Shown piece after piece: positions 53,581 to 62,785 of a DNA stretch of 64,000 bases; the first letter of the stretch is position 1, and the number at the start of each line of letters is the position of its first letter. This stretch comes from Methanomassiliicoccus sp. (GTDB lineage Archaea; Thermoplasmatota; Thermoplasmata; Methanomassiliicoccales; Methanomassiliicoccaceae). A program made the position numbers and the translations under genes. The notes under the pieces are model-generated. The model was given only the letters and a program-made list of their open reading frames with translations, was not told the DNA's origin and made no database searches. The stretch is taken from the NCBI GenBank assembly GCA_012719175.1, contig JAAYAX010000007.1, positions 59,261 to 123,260 of the forward strand. Reading direction: 5' to 3'.

Positions 53581-54122
53581 TTTGATACCTCTGCTGTTGC
53601 CATCGCGTTAGATGTCGTATGGGGCGCGGCCTCGCCGATGCCCAGTCTTGCCTTCTCACCTTCGGACATTATGCATCCGAGGTCAAGCATCATCACCAGT
53701 TTGTCCCCAAGCTTGCATATGCCAGTGAGGGAGTTCGTCTCCACCCCGACGCTGAGGGTCTTGGGGGGAGGGGAGATATTGCTGCGCGAGATGCGCATGA
53801 CATCCTCCACCGCGTCCACCATTATCCCCAGCTGGCTGTCGCCGATCTCGGCGACGATGATGCGGGATTGGGCGGTACGTCCCGTGCCGGCGACTATGCC
53901 GAACCTCTTCTTGAGGTCGATGACAGTGGTGATCTGTCCACGGAGGTTCATGACCCCCTCGATGTAATCTGGCATCTTCGGTATGCGAGTGATGTCCTCG
54001 ACCTTGCCGATCTCGCGGACCTGGGAGACGTTGACGGCGAAGGTCTCCTTACCTAGCTTGAAGGAGACGATCTGCTCCTCGTCCCCGGATATCTCCACCT
54101 TCTCTCGCTTCCTACGGGCCAT
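53577..54122 (-). CDS. cheW: Chemotaxis coupling protein CheW
   Basis: The 181-residue CheW links CheA to chemoreceptors. It shows F-A-V-N-V-S-Q-V-R-E-I and the N-L-R-G-Q-I-T-T-V-I-D-L core. A charged N-terminal tail and a C-terminal extension of about 25 residues lie outside the core. GGAGGGGA lies just before ATG 54122. It sits between mcp and cheY in the operon. Confidence 0.93.
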   Translation of the reverse strand: MARRKREKVEISGDEEQIVSFKLGKETFAVNVSQVREIGKVEDITRIPKMPDYIEGVMNLRGQITTVIDLKKRFGIVAGTGRTAQSRIIVAEIGDSQLGIMVDAVEDVMRISRSNISPPPKTLSVGVETNSLTGICKLGDKLVMMLDLGCIMSEGEKARLGIGEAAPHTTSNAMATAEVSK

Positions 54123-54135
54123 GTGTTCCCCTCCT

Positions 54136-57111
54136 TCAGATCGCCTCTATTCCTCTCTTGGCAAGGGCTTCCCTGACCTTGGAGGGGACCTTGGCGTCGG
54201 AAGAGGCCTTCTTCTTATCCAGCCTCTTCACTGGAACGGGCGCGGCCTCGGCCTCGGCCTGCATCTGGAACTCGTCTATCTTGAACTGGGCGGTCATCTT
54301 CTTGAGGTTGATGGCCATCTCCGAAAGGGACTGGGCCCGGGCGGTCATGTCCTCCATGCTCGCCGTAAGCTCCTCGGTGGAGGAAGCGGACTCCTCGGAC
54401 GCGGAAGCGGTCTCCTCGGCGATGGAAGCGATGCCGTCCACGGCCTTGGCGGCGGTCTGCGTGCCCTCCTTCTGGTTGTCCATGAGGCTGGCGATGGCCT
54501 TCATCTCCGTGGATGAGTGCACGACGGCCTGCAGGATGTCCTGGAAGGCCGCACCGGTCTGGTCCACTATTTGGATGCCCTCGGCCGCGGTCTTGGTCCC
54601 GACCTTCATGGCCTCCACGGCCTTGTTGGTCTCCAGCTGGACCTCCTTGATCATCTTGGCGATGCGCTCGGCCGCCTCGCGGCTGTCCTCGGCGAGGTTC
54701 TTGACCTCCTCCGCGACCACCGCGAACCCGCGGCCCTGCTCTCCCGCCCTGGCGGCCTCGATGGCGGCGTTGAGAGCGAGGAGGTTGGTCTGATCGGAAA
54801 TGCCCGTGATCACCCCGACGATCTCTCCGATCTCCTCGGACCGCTTGCCCAGGGTCTCGATGACCTTGGCGGACTCCTCCACGACCTTGGCGATCTCCTG
54901 CATCTTCTTGACGGTGTTATCGACCGCTCCCTTGCCCCTGGCCGCGCTCTCCTCACCCTTCTTGGCAGAGGTGGTGGCGGACTGGGCCTTGTCCACGACC
55001 TGGATGACGGAGGTGGACATGTTGGCCATGATCTTGGCGGTCTCATCGACCTGAGTGGCCTGGCTCTGCGCGCCCTTGCTGATCTGCTGGATAGCGGCGG
55101 AGACCTGCTCGGTGGAGGCGTTCATCTCCTCCGCGGAGGATGCCAGCTCCTGTGACGTGGCCGAAACGGTCTCGATGGAGTTGTTGACCTCCTTGAGCAG
55201 ACCGGTGAGGCTCTCGCCTATGGAGTCGAGGGAGCTGGCGAACTTTGCGAAGTCGCCCTTCGTCTCGATGGCGAACCTGGCGGTGAGGTCCCCGTTCGCA
55301 TAGGAGTCGGCGATCCTCATCGCCTCGTTTATTGGCACTATGACCGCGTCGAGGGTGTTGTTCACACCTTGGACGATGTTGCGGTACTCGCCCTTATGCT
55401 TGGAGGCATCGGCCCGGTTCTCCAACCGGCCGTCCACGCCGGCAAGCGCGAGCATCTTGGTGTCGTCAACAAGCGCCTTTATGGAGTCGCGGACCTGCAT
55501 AACGCTGTTGTTAAGGTCAACATACAATTGATGGACTCCTCTGGTGTAATCGTCGGCCTCAGCAACATTGGCCTCGAAGTTCAGATTGCCCTCGGCCATA
55601 AGGCCCATGTTGTGGGTGACCTTGGCGAACTCGGCCTGACGGAACTTGGCCTCACGGACCTTGGCCGTCGCGTCCTGAATCACCTCAACGTGCCCGATGG
55701 GGTCTCCCTTGGCGTTCCTGATGTAGCTAACATCGACCTGGAGGGCCTTGCCATCACGATCGGACGTGGTGCTGCACTCCCCTTGTCGGAACCGGACGAT
55801 ACCGCAGTTCTTGGTCCTGCATATGGGTCCGTTCCACTCGTGACAAGGTTTGCCGACGAGGTCCTTGCGGTCCCTCTTAAGGATCTTGATGGAGGCGTTG
55901 TTGAGGTAGGTCATGTTCATGTCCATATCGGTAACGGACAGGGGGAAGGGCACGGCATCCAGGATCTGCTCGTACCAGAACATCTTCTCCACCACCACAT
56001 CAATGGAGTTGTTGACACCGGCGATCAGCTGCTGGTACACGCCCTGATGCCTTGCCAGGTCTGCGCGCTTGGAGAACTCCCCCTTCGCTACAGACGTGGT
56101 CAGCATGTTGGCATCCACGACCGCGGCCCCGATGTTGTCGATGCATGTGTTGATGTTGTTCTTCAGGGTGTTCATGTCTCCCTTGAACTCGACCTCGATC
56201 TTCTGGGAGAGGTCCCCCTTGGCGATCTTCTCGATGGTAGCGGCCGCGGTGATCATGGGGTTGGTGAGGGCCTGAAGGCAGCCGTTGATGGCCATGACGA
56301 TGGAACGGTAGTTACCCTCGAACTTGGAGGCATCGGCCCGAGCCTTCAGGTCACCGGCCAGGGTGCTTTCCACCAGCCTCATTGTCTCCTTGGTGATCTC
56401 CGTCTCCTTGCTTATGTCCATGAGCACCTCCACGGCACCCACGACGTTGCCTTGGGAGTCCTTCAGGGGCCCTACCATTCCCCGAACTGGCATGTCGCCG
56501 GAGGGGAGGTGGGCGACGGCGTCGCCGATGAGGACCTTGTCCTCGCTCATGGCCCTGCGGGTGGCGCAGTTGCCATCCTTGCACTTGTTGGTGTTCATGA
56601 GCTCATAGCAGGGCCTGCCCTTGACCTGGTCCAGAGATTTTCCTACCGTTCGCAAGGCGACCCCGTTCATATAGGAGACCTTGAAGCTCTTGTCCATGAC
56701 CAGGATGGGTATGGGCAGGCTGTTGAGATAGTCGAAGGCAGCACTGTTCTGCCTGTCAATCTTTCTCAGGAAACACATGGAGCCACTGCGTTTTCCATTC
56801 TTCAGCAGGGGTGTGGCAGAGATGAGGCAAGTTACCTCGGCATCACGATTGTCCTCGAACTTGAGCTCAACGTCGCTCACTGTCTTGCCTTCTGCAATGG
56901 CATCGTACACCGGGCAACCCTTCTTCCCCAGAGAGCCGTTGAACACATCCCGGACCCTCATACCAACGGCCTCACTGGCGGTGATTCCCGTCAGCTCCTC
57001 GGCGCCCTTATTGAAGAAAGTGATCTTCGTGTTCTCATCTGCAACATAAGCGGCCATCGGCATCGCGGCGACCATCTGTTCGCTCACGGATCCTTCAGAT
57101 TGTGCGTCCAT
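54136..57111 (-). CDS. mcp: Cytoplasmic methyl-accepting chemotaxis protein with three PAS and several HAMP-like domains
   Basis: This 991-residue receptor has no membrane helix, so it senses inside the cell. It has PAS1 (about 10-115), PAS2 (about 125-240), PAS3 (about 380-490) and HAMP-like repeats between and after them. A long signalling coiled coil (about 660-935) has its hairpin tip at [17 protein letters not shown]2 has C168-x8-C177-x4-C182 and PAS3 has C423-x7-C431-x4-C436, which could hold heme or a cluster. GGAGGAG lies just before the start. It heads the chemotaxis operon. Confidence 0.92.
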   Translation of the reverse strand: MDAQSEGSVSEQMVAAMPMAAYVADENTKITFFNKGAEELTGITASEAVGMRVRDVFNGSLGKKGCPVYDAIAEGKTVSDVELKFEDNRDAEVTCLISATPLLKNGKRSGSMCFLRKIDRQNSAAFDYLNSLPIPILVMDKSFKVSYMNGVALRTVGKSLDQVKGRPCYELMNTNKCKDGNCATRRAMSEDKVLIGDAVAHLPSGDMPVRGMVGPLKDSQGNVVGAVEVLMDISKETEITKETMRLVESTLAGDLKARADASKFEGNYRSIVMAINGCLQALTNPMITAAATIEKIAKGDLSQKIEVEFKGDMNTLKNNINTCIDNIGAAVVDANMLTTSVAKGEFSKRADLARHQGVYQQLIAGVNNSIDVVVEKMFWYEQILDAVPFPLSVTDMDMNMTYLNNASIKILKRDRKDLVGKPCHEWNGPICRTKNCGIVRFRQGECSTTSDRDGKALQVDVSYIRNAKGDPIGHVEVIQDATAKVREAKFRQAEFAKVTHNMGLMAEGNLNFEANVAEADDYTRGVHQLYVDLNNSVMQVRDSIKALVDDTKMLALAGVDGRLENRADASKHKGEYRNIVQGVNNTLDAVIVPINEAMRIADSYANGDLTARFAIETKGDFAKFASSLDSIGESLTGLLKEVNNSIETVSATSQELASSAEEMNASTEQVSAAIQQISKGAQSQATQVDETAKIMANMSTSVIQVVDKAQSATTSAKKGEESAARGKGAVDNTVKKMQEIAKVVEESAKVIETLGKRSEEIGEIVGVITGISDQTNLLALNAAIEAARAGEQGRGFAVVAEEVKNLAEDSREAAERIAKMIKEVQLETNKAVEAMKVGTKTAAEGIQIVDQTGAAFQDILQAVVHSSTEMKAIASLMDNQKEGTQTAAKAVDGIASIAEETASASEESASSTEELTASMEDMTARAQSLSEMAINLKKMTAQFKIDEFQMQAEAEAAPVPVKRLDKKKASSDAKVPSKVREALAKRGIEAI

Positions 57112-57323
57112 TGTGTCTCCTCCAAAGATTGTTGCTGCTCTGATGATTAGCTTAATTTTATAGAAATGAAAAAATTGATGAGTATTTATGCGTTAAGAGC
57201 TTGCTATCGGATATGATTACGGGAAAAAAAACAAGGAAAACGATACTGGCCTCTAGGTTTTTATCATCCTTGATTATTAAGAAGCTAATATATTTATTAA
57301 ATCTATACTAATAATTACTATTG
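57112..57323. promoter_or_regulatory. Divergent promoter region between mcp and cheR
   Basis: For mcp, TCTATAAAATT lies at about 57153-57163 on the minus strand, with the GGAGGAG ribosome site at about 57117-57123. For cheR, AATATATTTATTA at 57287-57299 is centred about 30 bases before ATG 57324, so that transcript is nearly leaderless. The region is AT-rich, and shared control of both units is plausible. Confidence 0.55.
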
Positions 57324-58157
57324 ATGTCAGTGGAGAAGTTTTGCACCGATAAGGATTTCATCGCCTTGAAGAACACCATATTCCAGAAGACCTCCTTGGA
57401 CTGTAACCAATACAAGGACCCATACCTCCAGCGCCGCTTCGGAGTAAGGATGAGAGTTCACGGCCTGCAGAAGTACTCTGATTATTCCTCCCTGATATGC
57501 TCGAACAAGGATGAGTGCGAGGAGCTCATGAAGGACCTGACCATCAATGTCACCCAGTTCTTCAGGGACACCTCTGTGTTCAAAGCGATAGAAGATGAGC
57601 TTTTCCCTCTCATGATCTACCGGAAGGTGATCAAGAACACTCCTCGGATAAGGATGTGGAGCGCAGGCTGCTCCAGCGGCGAGGAGCCATACTCCATCGC
57701 CATCATACTGAGGGAACTGCTGGGAGAGGAGTATGATTCCTTCACTATCTCCATCGTAGGCAGCGACATCGATGAGGAGTGCCTCATGGCCGCGCGTGAG
57801 GGTAGGTATATGCCACGCCAGGTTGTCAACGTCCCCAAACCCTACCTCGAAAAATACTTCAGCTTCGATGGCCAGATGTACCAGGTCTGCCCCGAGATAT
57901 TGGACATGGTGGACTTCAAGAACGTGGACCTGTTCTCCTCCACCGCGGGTACTGGTTACGATGTGATCCTTTGTCGCAACGTGGTCATATACTTCACCAA
58001 GGACATGCAGGAACGCCTCTACATGAAGTTCTACAAGGCCCTAAACCCGGATGGATATTTCATTATGGGCAACACCGAGACCCTGGTCGGCGAGGCCACG
58101 AGGCACCTGACCTCCATAAAGAGCCGGGAGAGGGTTTACCAGAAGATCGTGACCTAA
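57324..58157 (+). CDS. cheR: Chemoreceptor methyltransferase CheR
   Basis: This 277-residue enzyme methylates glutamates of MCPs using S-adenosylmethionine. It has the N-terminal helical domain (V-T-Q-F-F-R-D), the SAM motif W-S-A-G-C-S-S-G-E-E-P-Y and C-R-N-V-V-I-Y-F. ATG 57324 is preferred to the TTG one codon before. It is transcribed away from the mcp operon from its own promoter. Confidence 0.94.
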   Translation: MSVEKFCTDKDFIALKNTIFQKTSLDCNQYKDPYLQRRFGVRMRVHGLQKYSDYSSLICSNKDECEELMKDLTINVTQFFRDTSVFKAIEDELFPLMIYRKVIKNTPRIRMWSAGCSSGEEPYSIAIILRELLGEEYDSFTISIVGSDIDEECLMAAREGRYMPRQVVNVPKPYLEKYFSFDGQMYQVCPEILDMVDFKNVDLFSSTAGTGYDVILCRNVVIYFTKDMQERLYMKFYKALNPDGYFIMGNTETLVGEATRHLTSIKSRERVYQKIVT

Positions 58158-58301
58158 AACCTGAACCAACACGCATGATGGCCATTTCCTGATATCATAT
58201 TTTTCCTTGTTCGATCACTGTTCTGAAAATGAGTTAGTACAGCTCAGCAATGTCCTAGGAGCTTGACCTTGTCAATTGACCATCATTTTTTGGATCGTCA
58301 C

Positions 58302-58467
58302 GATGGCCGAGGCGATACTAACCTCAGCTGACAAGCCGAGCGAGGACTATCGCCCCGATGAGATCAAGCATACCATTTCGACCACTTTCCCAGTTCAAGC
58401 ACCATCAACATATGGGATAATTAGTCATATTCGCAAATTGTATAGGTTATATCATCCAATCATTTAA
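58302..58467 (+). other. Possible small gene remnant
   Basis: ATG 58302 opens a frame of about 54 codons whose first 28 (A-E-A-I-L-T-S-A-D-K-P-S-E-D) have coding-like composition. The rest becomes AT-rich and loses that character. It is probably a decayed gene fragment or chance. No family is recognised. The remaining DNA between cheR and the ABC ATPase is AT-rich, with TATA-like stretches near 58465-58525 that would serve the ABC genes. Confidence 0.2.
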
Positions 58468-58557
58468 TCTTATTTAATATTCATTAATAAAATAGAAATC
58501 TGATTACTGTTGGATTTATAGGGTCGGGATAGACCATCGGGCAGAAAGAGGTCATGC

Positions 58558-59535
58558 ATGGGAGATAGAGTTATTGTTGCCGAGGACCTTGTGAAATGCT
58601 ATCCAAGGACTAACGGTAAATCGGGCCAAAAAAAGGCCTCCAAGCCCGCTGTGGATGGTGTCAGTTTTCAGATATCGAAGGGTCAGATATTCGGTCTTCT
58701 CGGCCCTAATGGGGCAGGCAAGACGACGACAATCAAGATGCTGGGAACTCTCCTGATACCGACCTCGGGAGAGGCTACGGTGCTTGACTTTGACGTGGTG
58801 AAGGATTTCATGGAGATCAGGAAACGCATCAATATTGTCTCTGGAGGGGACAGAGGCCTTTACTACCGCATCTCCGGACGTCAGAACCTTCGATTCTTCT
58901 CAGACCTGTACCGTATCCCGATGAAAGTGAAGGAAGCACGAGTAGAAGAGCTGTTAAGAAAGGTAGGATTGGAAAATGCCGCCGATCAGAGGGTGGAGGA
59001 GTACTCCCGAGGCATGAAGCAGAGGCTGCATATCGCGCGGGGTCTGGTCAATGATCCTGACATTCTCTTTCTGGATGAGCCGACGATCGGCCTAGATCCG
59101 GAGATATCGAGGGAGGTCAGAGGGATCGTGCGTGACATGTCCAAGGATGGCAAGACCCTGCTTCTTACAACTCATAACATGAGGGAGGCGGAGGATCTCT
59201 GCGATGTGATAAATATCATTGTAAGGGGGAAGATAGTCGCCAAGGGCACCATCTCCGACCTGAAGGAAGCGGTCAGGAACAAATCGGTGATAGAAGCTGA
59301 GGTACAGAGGATCACCCCCCAGGTCATGGAGGCCATCCACTCAATTGACGGTGTCCTAAATGTCACCTGTTCTTCAGATGCACACAGCTCCATCCTGAGG
59401 GTCCAGGTCGCGGATGGTCGGGACATGGTCCTCCCCATCGCGAAAAGATTGGAGGAGTGTCACATCGTCAGGGTCAGTAGGGAGGAACCGACCCTTGAGG
59501 ATGCTTATCTGAGCATGGTGATGGGTGATGCCTAA
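58558..59535 (+). CDS. ABC-2-type transporter ATPase
   Basis: The 325-residue ATPase has Walker A G-P-N-G-A-G-K-T-T, signature Y-S-R-G-M-K-Q-R (a variant of LSGGQ), Walker B with I-L-F-L-D-E-P-T-I-G-L-D and a switch T-T-H-N-M, as in the drug- or polysaccharide-export ABC-2 group. An extra C-terminal domain of about 90 residues follows. It overlaps the first permease gene by eight bases. Confidence 0.9.
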   Translation: MGDRVIVAEDLVKCYPRTNGKSGQKKASKPAVDGVSFQISKGQIFGLLGPNGAGKTTTIKMLGTLLIPTSGEATVLDFDVVKDFMEIRKRINIVSGGDRGLYYRISGRQNLRFFSDLYRIPMKVKEARVEELLRKVGLENAADQRVEEYSRGMKQRLHIARGLVNDPDILFLDEPTIGLDPEISREVRGIVRDMSKDGKTLLLTTHNMREAEDLCDVINIIVRGKIVAKGTISDLKEAVRNKSVIEAEVQRITPQVMEAIHSIDGVLNVTCSSDAHSSILRVQVADGRDMVLPIAKRLEECHIVRVSREEPTLEDAYLSMVMGDA

Positions 59536-60316
59536 CCTCCATGCGATCGCGGGGTCTTTCAAGAAACAAGCCCTGGATTTCATTGCTGACCCCCAATGGA
59601 TCATCCCCAGCATGGTCGCGCCGTTCACGTTCACTTTGGTCACCTTAATGATATTCCCCGAACGTGATGCCTCCATCGTCCTCTATGCGGTGCTGGGAGG
59701 AGGCGTGCTGGGCATGTGGAGCAACAGTCTAAGGGCCTCAGGGTTCAGCATCAATTATGATAGGATGGTGGGGACGCTTGAGCCGCTGATGGTGACCCCC
59801 ACACCTCTCATGGAGGTGATCGCAGGACGGGCGATCTGGAACGCCTTGATCGGACTCCTCAGCTCCTTGCTCGTATTCATACTGGCGGAGGTGGTCTTCC
59901 AGACGAGCATCAAGCTCGCCGAGCCCATCCTGTTCTTCATCGCGCTGACGCTCGTCCTCCTATCCCTGTCGACGATAGGGCTCTTTCTAGCCGCTTTCTT
60001 TGTTTTCACCCGTGCCTCCTCGGTGCTCACCCAGATATTGGAGCTCCCCATATTCATTGTCAGCGGGGCGATGATCCCCATCAACATGATGCCCACTTGG
60101 TCCTGGCCATTGTCCTTCACCTTTGGACCGTTCTGGGGTGTGGATGCCCTCCAGATCTCGGCGGGAGTGACCACTACTAGCCCCATCCCTCTCGGCTACA
60201 TCGGAGACCTTCTGATGATGCTGTTGATAACGTCTGTCTACCTTGCCGTCACTTGGGTCCTCTTCAAAAAGATGGACAGCAAGGCAAGGGAGAGCGGTTC
60301 CCTGGGGAGGTACTGA
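59528..60316 (+). CDS. ABC-2-type permease (first)
   Basis: The 262-residue permease has six membrane helices in the ABC-2 layout, with M-V-G-T-L-E-P-L-M-V-T-P in the conserved cytoplasmic loop. ATG 59528 overlaps the ATPase 3' end, which shows coupling. With the second permease it would form a heterodimeric channel. The substrate is unknown. Confidence 0.85.
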   Translation: MPNLHAIAGSFKKQALDFIADPQWIIPSMVAPFTFTLVTLMIFPERDASIVLYAVLGGGVLGMWSNSLRASGFSINYDRMVGTLEPLMVTPTPLMEVIAGRAIWNALIGLLSSLLVFILAEVVFQTSIKLAEPILFFIALTLVLLSLSTIGLFLAAFFVFTRASSVLTQILELPIFIVSGAMIPINMMPTWSWPLSFTFGPFWGVDALQISAGVTTTSPIPLGYIGDLLMMLLITSVYLAVTWVLFKKMDSKARESGSLGRY

Positions 60317-60318
60317 GA

Positions 60319-61122
60319 ATGGGGTCCATTCAGCAGGAGATCGCAGTTCTGAAAAGTGCATATAGAGTGTCCCTGCTCTCGATGTTCGCTGCGGTCCCAT
60401 GGTGGTTATGGCTCTTGCAGTTGATCACAATCGGCCTGACCCAGATGCTGTACTTCGTCCTCATGACCGGTGTCGCAGGGGGAACGACCTTGAGCATATC
60501 GGAGGTAGCCTTGGGTAATGCCCTGCAAGCGGTCACCTATTCTACGGTGTTCGCTGTGTGCAGCATCCCCGGGGATGAGAAGCACTCAGCCACGTTACCA
60601 TTATTGATGAACACACCCACCAAGCTGCACTCGGTCATCATAGGCAAATCCCTCTTTCACATCGCAGCCGGAATGATGACGGTGGTAGTCTCCCTCGCAT
60701 TCGCCGCTCTCGTGTTCGGGGTAAGCTTTGCCCGGGTGGATGTCCTATCTTTGACCATGGTCGTTCTTGTCACGACATATGCCATGACAGGCTTCGGTCT
60801 CATGCTGAGCAGCATCGGGATCTACCTGCGCTCTTCCATACTCCTGGCAAGCTTTTTTCTATACATCGGTCTGATTTTTTGTGGGGTCAACTTCCCGGTC
60901 TCGCAGCTGCCCTCCTTCCTGCAGCCCATATCGGCGGTCCTCCCGATGACATATGGTGTGCATTCATTGAGGATGGCAATAGAAGGTGCGGCGGTGATCG
61001 AAATCGTACAGGACCTTGCGATGATGTTGGTGATCGGGTCGATCATGCTGATTGTCGGTCTCTTGATGCTGAGATTGTTCGAGAGGCTGGCGAGGGTCAA
61101 GGGGTCCTTAGAGATGTTCTGA
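60319..61122 (+). CDS. ABC-2-type permease (second)
   Basis: The 267-residue permease has six predicted helices, including one starting P-W-W-L-W-L-L-Q-L-I-T-I-G. It starts two bases after the first permease, so ATPase and both permeases form one transport system. There is no clue to the substrate. ATG 60319 is chosen over the upstream open frame, which is the shadow of the first permease. Confidence 0.85.
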   Translation: MGSIQQEIAVLKSAYRVSLLSMFAAVPWWLWLLQLITIGLTQMLYFVLMTGVAGGTTLSISEVALGNALQAVTYSTVFAVCSIPGDEKHSATLPLLMNTPTKLHSVIIGKSLFHIAAGMMTVVVSLAFAALVFGVSFARVDVLSLTMVVLVTTYAMTGFGLMLSSIGIYLRSSILLASFFLYIGLIFCGVNFPVSQLPSFLQPISAVLPMTYGVHSLRMAIEGAAVIEIVQDLAMMLVIGSIMLIVGLLMLRLFERLARVKGSLEMF

Positions 61123-61393
61123 ACCTATTCTATCGCACTGATCCAGAGCGCTCTTGGATGTAGCTCCTGCTCTTCCACGGAGACCAGTCCTTGAAAAAAT
61201 CGAAAAAGTAGCCTGGGCGATGCCATATCGGGAATCCATAGGGGCATCAGCGGGAAAACAAAAAGATATTAAAGGCATCTAGCATTATCGGAGAAGATGG
61301 ATTATACATCCAACGTAGCTTGATGGTCGGACTTATGGTACTATTTCACCAAATACCGGCACTCAGGCCAGATAGGGATTCAAGGAGGATAAT
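61123..61393. promoter_or_regulatory. Intergenic region ahead of cbiM
   Basis: The 270 bases hold a small dyad (GATGCC at 61219-61224 with GGCATC at 61243-61248), TATA-like ATATTAAA near 61265-61272, ATTATACA near 61304, and AAGGAGG directly before ATG 61394. No cobalamin riboswitch core is recognised. Confidence 0.35.
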
Positions 61394-62095
61394 ATGCATA
61401 TAATGGAAGGTTTCTTGCCCGTGGAATGGGCAGTGTTCTGGTTTGCGATCTCCATACCTGTCATTGCTTGGGGATTCCTCAAAATAAGGAGATTGTTCTC
61501 GGAAAATCCTGAGCTTAAGATGAGCATCGCCATATCTGGGGCCTTCATCTTCGCACTGTCATCTCTGAAGCTTCCGTCGGTCACAGGATCATCATCACAT
61601 CCTACAGGGACTGGAGCGTCCACTATTCTGCATGGAGTGGCCGTTACCTCGGTCCTTTCCATAATCGTCCTACTGTTCCAAGCAATACTGCTGGCTCACG
61701 GAGGTCTGACCACCCTAGGAGCGAACGTATTCTCCATGGGGATCGCAGGGCCCTTCGTGGGATGGTTAGCATACAAAGGTATGCAGAGGGCGAAGGTGAG
61801 TATGTTGCCGACCGTTTTTATTACCGCTTTACTCGCAAACCTTGCGACATATGTTGTCACAGCTCTCCAGCTGGCTCTGGCATATCCTACCGCGGGGAGC
61901 GTGATCACCTCGTTCACGACCTTCTTCGAGATATTTGCGGTCACTCAGGTCCCGTTGGCCGTGGCCGAGGGGGTTCTCTTCGCGATGTTCTTCGATTACC
62001 TTGCCAGGACCAGGCCCGACCTACTCAAAGGTAAGCTTCACATCAAGGATAAGGTACGGGGGGTCGCCGATAAAACCGTGGAGGCGCGTACATGA
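61394..62095 (+). CDS. cbiM: Cobalt/nickel ECF transporter substrate-binding protein CbiM
   Basis: The 233-residue membrane protein begins M-H-I-M-E-G-F-L-P, whose first residues bind Co2+ or Ni2+ in the CbiM/NikM family. It has S-S-H-P-T-G-T-G (another ligand histidine) and about six helices. It delivers metal for corrinoid or F430 synthesis. AAGGAGG precedes the ATG. It overlaps cbiN by four bases. Confidence 0.92.
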   Translation: MHIMEGFLPVEWAVFWFAISIPVIAWGFLKIRRLFSENPELKMSIAISGAFIFALSSLKLPSVTGSSSHPTGTGASTILHGVAVTSVLSIIVLLFQAILLAHGGLTTLGANVFSMGIAGPFVGWLAYKGMQRAKVSMLPTVFITALLANLATYVVTALQLALAYPTAGSVITSFTTFFEIFAVTQVPLAVAEGVLFAMFFDYLARTRPDLLKGKLHIKDKVRGVADKTVEART

Positions 62096-62454
62096 AGCCT
62101 GTTCACTGGTACATGCTGGGGTTCGCGTTCATTATGGCTATCTGTATATCGGCCTTCATCATATCGCCCAATGCCGAGTTCGGTGGCGCCGATGGACAGG
62201 GGGAGGAACAGATCTCAGAAATCGATCCTGATTATCAGCCATGGTTCGAGAGCCTCTGGTCCCCGCCTGGGGAGACCGAGAGCCTGCTTTTCGCCACACA
62301 GGCGGCGATAGGCGCTTCCATAATCGGCTGGTTCATCGGGAACGAGCATGGGAAACGGTCAGTCAAAAAGAGCGAGGAGGCATCCCTTGGCAAGGTCGAG
62401 GGGAAGCCTGGTAGCCAGGAATTGTCCCCGAGAGCGGGTGGAGGGGAGAATTAG
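62092..62454 (+). CDS. cbiN: Cobalt transporter accessory protein CbiN
   Basis: The 120-residue protein has two membrane helices, at about 7-25 and 66-85, with a negatively charged external loop between them (Y-Q-P-W-F-E-S-L-W), as in CbiN. It helps load metal into CbiM. A polar C-terminal tail is longer than usual. The CbiQ and CbiO subunits are not in the window next to it, so the energising module must be elsewhere or absent. Confidence 0.85.
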   Translation: MKPVHWYMLGFAFIMAICISAFIISPNAEFGGADGQGEEQISEIDPDYQPWFESLWSPPGETESLLFATQAAIGASIIGWFIGNEHGKRSVKKSEEASLGKVEGKPGSQELSPRAGGGEN

Positions 62455-62648
62455 AATCTGGCTTCATGCTCTGCGATAGGCGGTCCATGCAGATCGAAGG
62501 GCTTGGAAGGGTAATATTTACGATCACGAGGACAACGAGAACAGGACCATCGACCAAGGTCCCGTCCTGGTCGTTCTCAACCCTATTCTAAAGCCTCCTT
62601 TCTCGGCTGGTCGAAAGAATGAGGTAGAAGGGATCGGACAAAGACCTA

Positions 62649-62774
62649 ATGAACAGGTTCGCCTATAAACCGATGATCATGAGAATGAGGGACCTGATGC
62701 CGCGCCTTTCCATGTCGATTGGCAGAATGGGAATGGATATCATGAATGGCCATCTCCAGGGAACTGCGTTCTGA
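62649..62774 (+). CDS. Possible Met-rich small protein
   Basis: A 41-codon frame opens at ATG 62649 and ends 11 bases before the cbiA-type start. It encodes an unusually methionine-rich basic peptide (9 Met of 41, e.g. M-I-M-R-M-R-D-L-M-P-R). It has no clear ribosome site. It could be a metal-binding small protein related to its cobalt/nickel neighbours, or chance. The DNA from 62455 to 62648 has nothing recognisable. Confidence 0.25.
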   Translation: MNRFAYKPMIMRMRDLMPRLSMSIGRMGMDIMNGHLQGTAF

Positions 62775-62785
62775 AGGTGAGGAAC

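Noticed and set aside
55369..57150. Long rightward open frame opposite mcp
   Set aside because: It is a shadow of the GC-rich mcp gene, with composition unlike a real protein.
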